This document shows positions 57,381 to 64,000 of a stretch of DNA of 64,000 nucleotides, piece after piece. The notes beneath the pieces were generated by a model. That model was not told where the DNA came from, did no database searches, and worked only from the letters and a program-made list of their open reading frames with translations. Source of the DNA: Ananas comosus (Eukaryota > Streptophyta > Magnoliopsida > Poales > Bromeliaceae); NCBI RefSeq assembly GCF_001540865.1, contig NC_033629.1, positions 6,873,403 through 6,937,402 of the forward strand, given 5' to 3'. Position 1 is the stretch's first letter, and each line of letters begins with the position of its first letter. The translations under genes and the position numbers were made by a program.

Positions 57381-58488
57381 TTTAATAAATAGTGATGTTA
57401 TTATGTTAGAGGAAAAAGTCAAAGCAGTAGTGGCGTTATCACCGTGAAATATTTCCATACATCCCGCAATTACTTTCCTCTTTTCTTTTTTCTTTTTTTT
57501 TTTAACCGACCGGGACGATTTTTTTTTGTTATTAGACCATTATGCCCTTTCGTGTTCTATATGTTACATGTGCAAATAGTTGGACTATTTTGTTTTTGAC
57601 AAGGAAAAAATCCCCAAACCCCAATAGTTCCTGTTGGTCCTCTTCTTCCCCTTCTCTTACTCTCCTTCCAGACGAGGGTCCGCCGAAGCACCGCCAGCGC
57701 CGCTTTGCCTCCCAATCGTACTTTCCATCTCTGTTTCGGCTCCAGCACGTCGCTCCGTCCCCGAAATAGTTCCTCCGCCACCACGCAAAGGCACGATTTT
57801 TTCCGCTTCAGCTGCTGCTTCTGTGGTTAAATCTGAAGATTCTAAGCCATAAAGCTAACCTATCTAGAGGTTCTTTCACCACCCACCTCTTCGTCTTCTT
57901 TTTTCTTCTTCTTCTTCCCTGTGCATTAGCAGTTTTTTAGAAAACAAATAAGATAAGAAGCTGTAGGTTGAAAGGGTTTTCCTACCTATCATTCGACTCC
58001 TAATTTAGGAATTTTATAGTGGCCATCTTGTCCTACTATCATAAGTTGGTTTCCATATTAAGTAGGTAGAGCATGAAATATTTTGAGCAAAGTGCCCGAA
58101 AAATACATGTGTACATTGTGAAAAGCATATTCTATAATATTATAAGATTAGAGAAGTTTTATGTTCAATGTTTGTTGGCGAATTTGATTACTGGTTCGAC
58201 CATAATTGAATCAGTAATGTCGGTATATCATCATAACTTAAAAATAATTAATATTAATTATATGTATATATAGTATTTCGTTAGAATTTGTAGTAAGTAA
58301 AGCACCCATAAAATTCCAGCATTTGTTTCAACTGGGTTTCTTCGGAACACTTTTTAAAGAGGTAACCCACCTGATGATTAATTTAGCTTACTAATTAATT
58401 TGTCTTTTATAGCTACGGATGAGAACTTGTGATTTGATTGTTAAGTTACTGCTTTTAGACGATACGATAGTTGAATAAAAATACTTTT
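57381..58488. other. Unassigned sequence with a small CT-rich open stretch
   Basis: No recognised domain. A 73-codon Ser/Pro-rich frame (57634-57852) has no recognisable family and is probably chance or an untranslated leader. AT-rich sequence follows. Confidence 0.35.
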
Positions 58489-58675
58489 AAGGGGTGATTG
58501 CTTATATACTTTTGAAAAAAAAATTGACTCTTAATTATTCTTTTTAGAAGGTTAATATTTAAAATATCTTTTTAAGATTTCAAGTTCTTTCAAATATACT
58601 CCGAGAGTTAAATTCTGTTAGAAACAGTTGTTATCTCTATTCCCTTTCAAATATACCCTTCCATTTTGTATTTGA
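58489..58675. mobile_element. Partial copy of the 55701 MITE, inverted and truncated
   Basis: AAGGGGTGATTGCTTATATAC and the sequence TTTTTAGAAGGTTAATATTT match the reverse complement of the right end of the MITE at 55701-56198. Similarity fades near 58675, before the other terminus. Confidence 0.75.
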
Positions 58676-58919
58676 TGTAAGTGAGGCCAATATCAATGTA
58701 GAAGCGCACGAAGAGGACATCTTAAATCGTAATAATGATGATAACAATTCCATTTTGAATGAAACTTGACCTACCTTATTCTTAGGTAATCAATTTATCA
58801 TTTGTTTGTCTTTTGCATTTTTATGTATTTGGTGATAATGTTTGATCAACCTGCTTTTAATTTTTAATAATATATCTTATTTATTTGAATAATTGTCTAT
58901 CTATTGTAATTGATAGGCA

Positions 58920-60164
58920 ATGATGGCGGAAAGCAGGAATTCTAAAGCACATGTTATAAACTCTAATAGAGCATTGACTTCGCCACAAAAAAATGTGGGG
59001 TTTCAACCTCATAAGCCATGGCTTAGATCACAGTCCAAAAAACCAGAACATACTCCACCTCCCAGTGAAGATCCACATGTATCCCAACATCCTCCTTCAA
59101 CTCGAATTGATCAGCCATCATCTCCAACTGTTGCGAATCCAGATATTAACACTACAGGTTTTTTTTCAAAAAATTAAGTATTATTATCTATTAAATACTT
59201 CATTACATTTTTCTCATTATTTTTTTGAGATCTATAATATGCATATGAACAGCAACATTCCTAGTTCGCCAAACTACATAAGTAGAGCATCTAAAGTAGA
59301 ATTATGTTTTTTTTTCTTGCTTGAAGTTGTGAAAAAATAGCGACATTTCTAGTTAGCCAAACTACATAAGTAGAGCATCACTTTTTGTTATCTTATTCTC
59401 AATTTGCTCTACATCATGTTGCAGCCAAGAAGAAAGGTAGGGGACCTACTACAAATCCAAATGCGAAAAAGAGAAAGGGGGAATCTAAAGGTGAAGTGAT
59501 ACTTTCAAAGCGCTTGAGTCGAGCTGTGGGCGGTGAACAACTAACGAAATTCATAACAGAAATGGGAGTTGTGTTGCGACAATATGCACCACGTAATGTT
59601 AAAAAGTGGGCTGAAGTGCCTATACATTACAAAGATAAGATGTGGGATGATTTAATGGTATGATTTATGTTTTATTTTCTTTATCATGAAATTATGCTTT
59701 TTGTTAGCACTTTTCATCATATTATTTAAGTACTTTGACCAGTTGTATGAATTTACTCCCTTTAGGAAAAATATAATGGAATTGATGGTTTTATAAAGGG
59801 AGTCATGTACAATTTCAATCATTTGTATAGAGAATGGAGACACTGCAAGCATCTACATTATAAACAATTTGAGATGGATGAGGAAAGGTTTCAAAATTGT
59901 CCAGATGATATTACAGAATCAGATTGGCCATCTTTAGTTGAATATTTTGGCTCTGAACCATTTAAGGTTATAAAATTTTTTATACATATATTTATTAACT
60001 TGTAAGAATTATGTGTACATTCTAATATAACAATGTTTAATTTCTTGTAGAGGATGTCAGCACGGAATAAAGCAAATAGAGCAAAACAATCAACCAACTC
60101 AATCTGTGGAAGAAAATCATTTGCTAGTGTTCTATATGATATGGTGATTCTGTCAATTGATTAA
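58920..60164 (+). CDS. CACTA-associated plant transposase-like gene (Transposase_24 type), 4 exons
   Basis: Exons with GT-AG borders that keep frame: 58920-59157, 59425-59657, 59766-59966, 60051-60164 (stop TAA). Start is the ATG after an AG acceptor-like site, so earlier exons may exist. Exon 1 is Pro/Ser-rich (KPWLRSQSKKPEHTPPPSED). Exons 2-4 hold the domain: VPIHYKDKMWDDLM, NFNHLYREWRHCKHLHYKQF, PDDITESDWPSLVEYFGSE, RMSARNKANRAKQST, GRKSFASVLYDM. This pattern (W...K.IW..L, R..KS, W..L...W, NK.NR, G.KSFA) is that of the plant Ptta/En/Spm transposase domain. Function is inferred by family only. The last exon likely once continued past YDM. Confidence 0.75.
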
Positions 60165-60785
60165 ATTTGTGATTTTGTCAATGAATACTGAAAGTAATAT
60201 AATCAATTGAAATTTCGATGTCATGAAAGTAATATAATATAAAAAGGTATTCACAAATTTAATCAATTGACAGAATCACCATATCATACAGAACACTAGC
60301 AAATGATTTTCTTCCACAGATTGAGCTGGTTGATTGTTTTGCTCGATTTGCTTTATTCCGTGCCGACATCCTCTACAAGAAATTAAACATTGTTATATTA
60401 AAATGTACAAATAATTCTTACAAGTTAATAAATATATGTATAAAAAATTTTATAACCTTAAATGGTTCAGAGCCAAAATATTCAATTAAAGATGCCCAAT
60501 CTGATTCTGTAATATCATCTGGACAATTTTGAAGCCTTTCCTCATCTGTCTCAAATTGTTTATAATGTAGATGCTTGCGGTGTCTCCATTCTCTATACAT
60601 ATGATTGAAATTGTATATGACATCCTTTCTAAAACCATCAATTTCATTATATTTTTCCTAAAAGGAGTAAATTCAAACAACTGGTCAAAGTACTTAAATA
60701 ATATGATGAAAAGTGCTAACAAGAAGCATAATTTCATGGTAAAGAAAATAAAACATAAATCATACCATTAAATCATCCCACATCT
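59638..60785. repeat. Long inverted repeat: 533-bp arms, 82-bp loop
   Basis: Left arm 59638-60170 covers the end of exon 2 through exon 4 of the transposase-like gene. The right arm 60253-60785 is its reverse complement with a few percent differences, introns included (for example EWRHRKHLHYKQFETDEERL on the minus strand). The 82-bp loop holds two GAAAGTAATATAAT repeats. Because introns are copied, the duplication happened at the DNA level. Confidence 0.93.
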
Positions 60786-62806
60786 GGTAGCCTTTCTGAT
60801 TATTCTAATTTGCGAATTGTCCTGCTTATATTCATATATATGAAGGCAAGTTAGAAGCTAGGGTTAAAAAGTGCATTTTTATTTGTTATGCATAGGGAGC
60901 CAAGGGATATAAATTGTGGTGTCCTGAATCGTCTAAATTAATTATTAGTAGGGATGTTACATTTGATGAATCTGCTATGTTATATCTTAACCGTAATTCT
61001 TCTGATGAGACCTCGAGTGCTAGCAAGCAAGTGGAGGTAGAGACTGATGGTATAGTTCAGTCACAGAATTCTTTTCAGTCAGAACAAGTTCAGTCGGCAG
61101 ATACTTCAGTAGCTGAAACCCACAAGTTGAGAGGCAGAGCATTGCTACAGGCAGAATGAGAAGACAGATCAAACAACCGGAGAGATACGGTTATGAAAAT
61201 ATGGTTGCTTACGTTCTTTCAGTATCACAAGATACAGAAGAAGAAGGTGAACCTTCCACATATAATCAAGCTATTTCTAGTGCTAGTTCTGCAGAGTGGT
61301 TGGTGGCAATGAATGAGGAGATGGAGTCTCTCAATAAGAATTGCACATGGGAGTTTGGTAAAATCGCCTACATGCAAGAAAATTGTTGGCTGCAAGTGGG
61401 TCTTCAAGAAAAAAGACGGAATCCCCGGCGTGGAAGATAAAAGGTATAAAGCTTATTTAGTTGCTAAAGGCTACAATCAGGTAGAAAGTGTTGACTTTAA
61501 TGATATTTTTTCACCCGTCGTGTAACATACTTTTATTCGTATTCTTTTATCGTTAGTAGCCATGAATGACCTGTATCTTGAGCAGCTTGATGTTAAGACA
61601 GTTTTTATGCATGTAGAACTTGAGGAGTAAATTTATATGAAACAACAGGATGGATTTATTGTTGAAAGGAAGAAGGACCATGTTTGTCTGTTAAAGAAAT
61701 CGCTTTATAGCTTAAAGCAGTCTCCTCGACAATGGTATAAGCGGTTCAACTCCTTCATGACAGGTCACGGATACTCCAGAAGCAAACGTGACAGTTGTGT
61801 GTATTTCAGAAAGCTTGATAAAGAATCTTTCATATATTTATTGCTCTATGTCGATGATATGTTAATTGCTTCTAGCGACATAGTTGAGATAAATAAATTG
61901 AAGGTTTTATTTAAGGGTGAGTTTGAGATGAAAGATTTAGGTGCTGCTAAGATAATTTTTAGTATGGAAATTAAGAGGGACAACAAGTCAGGACTACTGT
62001 ATTTGACACAAGAGAAATTCATAGAGAAGATTTTAAAGTGTTTCGGGATGACAGACGCAAAACCGGTGAGCACTCTTTTTGCGGCGCATTTCAGACTTTC
62101 CGCCGAGTTATCAACGCAGTTCGATGATGAGCGGGAGTACATGTCACATGTTCCTTATTTTAGTGCTGTCGGGAGTATTATGTACATCGTGGTTTGCTTA
62201 GGGCGGGACATCTCCTACGCAGTGAGCATGATTAGCAGATATATGACCAATCCCAGCAAGGCTCATTGGCATGCTGTTAAGTGAATTTTGAGATACTTAC
62301 GAGGTATCACTAACACTTGCTTAGAGTTTGGGAGGTGTAAGGATGGTATGGTTGGATATGTTGATTCGGATTTTGCAGGTGGTTTGGATAAGAGGCGATC
62401 ACTTTTAGGTTATGTATTCTCTATTGGCGGATGTGCAGTTAGTTGGAAAGCTTCACTTATTGTTGCCTTGTCTTTGACGGAGGCGGAATATATTGCTATG
62501 ACAGAAGGTGTGAAGGAAGCTATGTGGCTAAGAAGCTTATTTGGAGAGTTTACTTTTTGTTGGGATCCAACGATTGTTTATTCAGATAGTCCAAGTGCTA
62601 TTCATTTGTCGAAAGATCAGATGTTTCATGAGAGGACAAAGCACATTGATGTAAAGTTTCACTTTGTTCGGAATGTGATTGGGAAACGCACGGTGACTGT
62701 TAAAAAAATTGGTACTGAAAATAATTCGGCGGATATGCTTACGAAGTCTCTTACTGTTGTTAAGTTCAAGCATCGTTTGGACTTAGTGGCAAATAGCAGC
62801 ATTTGA
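60786..62806 (+). pseudogene. Ty1/copia pol, 5' truncated (integrase end, RT, RNase H)
   Basis: Begins right at the end of the inverted repeat with DYSNLRI...CPAYIHIYEGKLEARVKKC, then GAKGYKLWCPESSKLIISRD (integrase C-terminal region). RT blocks follow: AEWLVAMNEEMESLNKN, KIVGCKWVFKKKDG, YNQVESVDFNDIFSPVV, EQLDVKTVFMHVELEE, LYVDDMLIAS (YVDD at 61847-61858). Then RNase H: GYVDSDFAGGLDKRRSLLGY, SLTEAEYIAMTEGVKEAMWL, NSADMLTKSL. Stops lie near 61523, 61628 and 62282 (TGG to TGA). Frameshifts near 61145 and 61353 compensate each other. Gag, protease and most of integrase are missing. Confidence 0.93.
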
Positions 62807-62922
62807 GGCCTTATGGGGCGTTTGGAGAAGACGGAGAACGAAGCGTTAAGGAGCATTGAGGCGAATTTAAATCAAGGTGGAGTTTTGTGGTGACCTTGAC
62901 ATAGCGGCTACATTACAAATTA

Positions 62923-62936
62923 AACTAAGGTGGAGT
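62923..62936 (+). other. Polypurine tract of the copia element
   Basis: ACTAAGGTGGAGT precedes the LTR start TGTTATATTTGG. A similar AAGGTGGAG occurs about 50 bp upstream (62873). Confidence 0.7.
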
Positions 62937-63690
62937 TGTTATATTTGGTTTAAATTTGTAGTTACCTAAATTTAAGTTAAATCCTAATCTAATTAGGATT
63001 ATATATAATTTAGATTTAATTTGGCATATATGGATTATGAGTCGGAATTTAATTTCAAATTGAATTAGATTAGGCTTGTGTTTAGAAATCCAATTAGATT
63101 AGAGTTCCAATTCGACTCTAATTTGAAGTCATACCCTATATATATATATATGTGGCTATGTTAATGAAGCCATAGACCAAATTAAGAAGCCATGCAAATT
63201 TGATTAAGAGCATGTTGATAGTCCGTACGGACGAAGCCGGATCTCTACAGTGAAGCCATGTCTAATTAAGTCCAAGCCGTACGTCCATGCTTATTTGGGG
63301 CTGGTGATCACGTTGCGGCAGCGGCGCGATGCGCATTGCATAGAGAGCGGGCCGAGCCACCTTCTCCGGAGATCTAATTAAAGGAGAGACCATGCAGATT
63401 AATTAAGTTTTTCTGTGGTCCATCCGTACGGTTGAGGAGCCAACTCGTTTTTCCGAGTCGCTTGTTACGGCATTTTCGATCTAATTAAGCTTTGATCTTT
63501 TGAGAGATTTTTTTTGAACTCAGCTTTTTCGATATTAATAAATTATTTGTCCCGTCTTTGTCCGTGAACGTAGGCCATTAGCCGAATCATGTAAATATCG
63601 GTGTGCTCCTTCCTCTTTTCTTTTTTTTTCTTTTATTTTCCTGCATTAAATTATTTTCTGAATTTATTTTTCGCCATTCCGACTTTAACA
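62937..63690 (+). mobile_element. 3' LTR of the copia element, 754 bp
   Basis: Starts TGTTATATTTGG and ends GACTTTAACA. The TAATAAATTATT near 63534 and the ATCGGTGTGCTCCTTCC block near its end are typical of small copia LTRs in plants. AAAAT follows as a possible target duplication, but the 5' end of the element is lost, so it cannot be confirmed. Confidence 0.83.
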
Positions 63691-63864
63691 AAAATACTAC
63701 CACATCTCATAAATTTTCTATTTAGAACTAAATTTATATGTAGTAAATAATGCACAAGCTTTCAAACAAAGGCCATTTGATGTTAAGCCTCCCAATAGGC
63801 CGAAAGGTCAAAATAAAGTTTTTAATTACCCAAATAATAATAAACTCCAACAAAATATCTCTTC
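63691..63864. other. AT-rich spacer, nothing recognised
   Basis: Between the copia LTR and a CACTA terminus. No coding or repeat signal is visible. Confidence 0.5.
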
Positions 63865-64000
63865 CACTACTGGAAAAGAGGGAGAGCACATTGGACGCAT
63901 CCTATGTGAAAAAATAAAATTCTATGCATAGGGTGATCTTGTTGCTCATCAATGGCTAACCGTACCCCACAAATGGATGACTACATCAATCAGAGCAACC
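63865..64000 (+). mobile_element. CACTA transposon terminus running off the window
   Basis: CACTACTGGAAAAGAGGGAG is a common CACTA terminal inverted repeat form. It differs from the terminus at 55469, so this is a separate element family. Flanking 3 bp are TTC. Repeats of the CCTATG/CATAGG kind begin near 63900 (ATCCTATGTG, TGCATAGGGTG), possible subterminal repeats. Confidence 0.7.

Noticed and set aside
57420..57440. Second CACTA terminus (GCAGTAGTGGCG)
   Set aside because: Only CAGTAGTG resembles a CACTA end; it does not match the inverted repeat at 55469 and has no subterminal repeats.
57634..57852. Small Ser/Pro-rich protein gene
   Set aside because: No start context, domain or homologous copy is visible; probably chance in CT-rich sequence.
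1..64000. Endogenous pararetrovirus or other viral integrant
   Set aside because: All RT-bearing pieces have LTRs, tRNA-iMet primer sites, integrase and Ty1 or Ty3 domain order; no movement-protein or coat-protein motif was seen.

Overview
This is plant nuclear DNA with no recognisable host gene. It is a nest of transposable elements: Ty3/gypsy chromoviruses with unusually long LTRs (about 1.9 to 3.9 kb), Ty1/copia elements, and a DNA-transposon block at the right end. The gag-pol domain order, tRNA-iMet primer sites, chromodomain-type C termini, SIRE-like gag and CACTA, MULE and Helitron ends all point to a flowering plant with a repeat-rich genome. I cannot name the species. Single N bases at 1918, 20905 and 56368 and a 100-N gap at 44356-44455 show that this is a scaffolded assembly.

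Layout. 1-3685: 3' end of gypsy element A (+). 3690-5076: Tat-like pol fragment (-). 5077-15440: gypsy element B (-), with solo LTR C1 (8179-11391, CATAG site duplication) in its integrase and a copia LTR (12364-13551) at the RNase H end. 15441-18352: chromovirus LTR E (+), then a 640-bp LTR fragment. 18992-26192: a pol-less, gag-only SIRE-like copia element (+) whose 5' LTR holds solo LTR C2 (19994-22074, GGATC). 26193-41051: gypsy element D (-), the most complete element, whose right LTR holds solo LTR C3 (37993-40831, CCGGA). 41052-44355: LTR fragments, two of them head to head. 44786-55003: gypsy element F (-), CTTTC duplication, with two large deletions and a 5-kb island of stacked tandem repeats in its gag. 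55469-60785: CACTA terminus, Mutator-type MITE, Helitron end, and a multi-exon CACTA transposase-like gene whose 3' part is copied as a 533-bp-armed inverted repeat. 60786-63690: 5'-truncated copia pol with its 3' LTR. 63865-64000: start of another CACTA element.

None of the elements looks autonomous: stops, frameshifts and deletions are everywhere. Nesting gives a relative order. Tat is older than B; B is older than C1, the copia LTR and E; the gag-only copia is older than C2 and D; D is older than C3; F is older than the island.

Three patterns are not explained by ordinary LTR annotation. First, arrays of short hairpins have a nearly constant loop but stems that differ from unit to unit while staying complementary (17113-17404, 50827-51600, and smaller sets in other LTRs). 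Second, ACCGGT-centred palindrome arrays lie just upstream of the TATA box in both gypsy and copia LTRs. Third, a splice-donor-like site after the TATA box is paired with an acceptor-like site a few hundred bases before the LTR end in nearly every long LTR.
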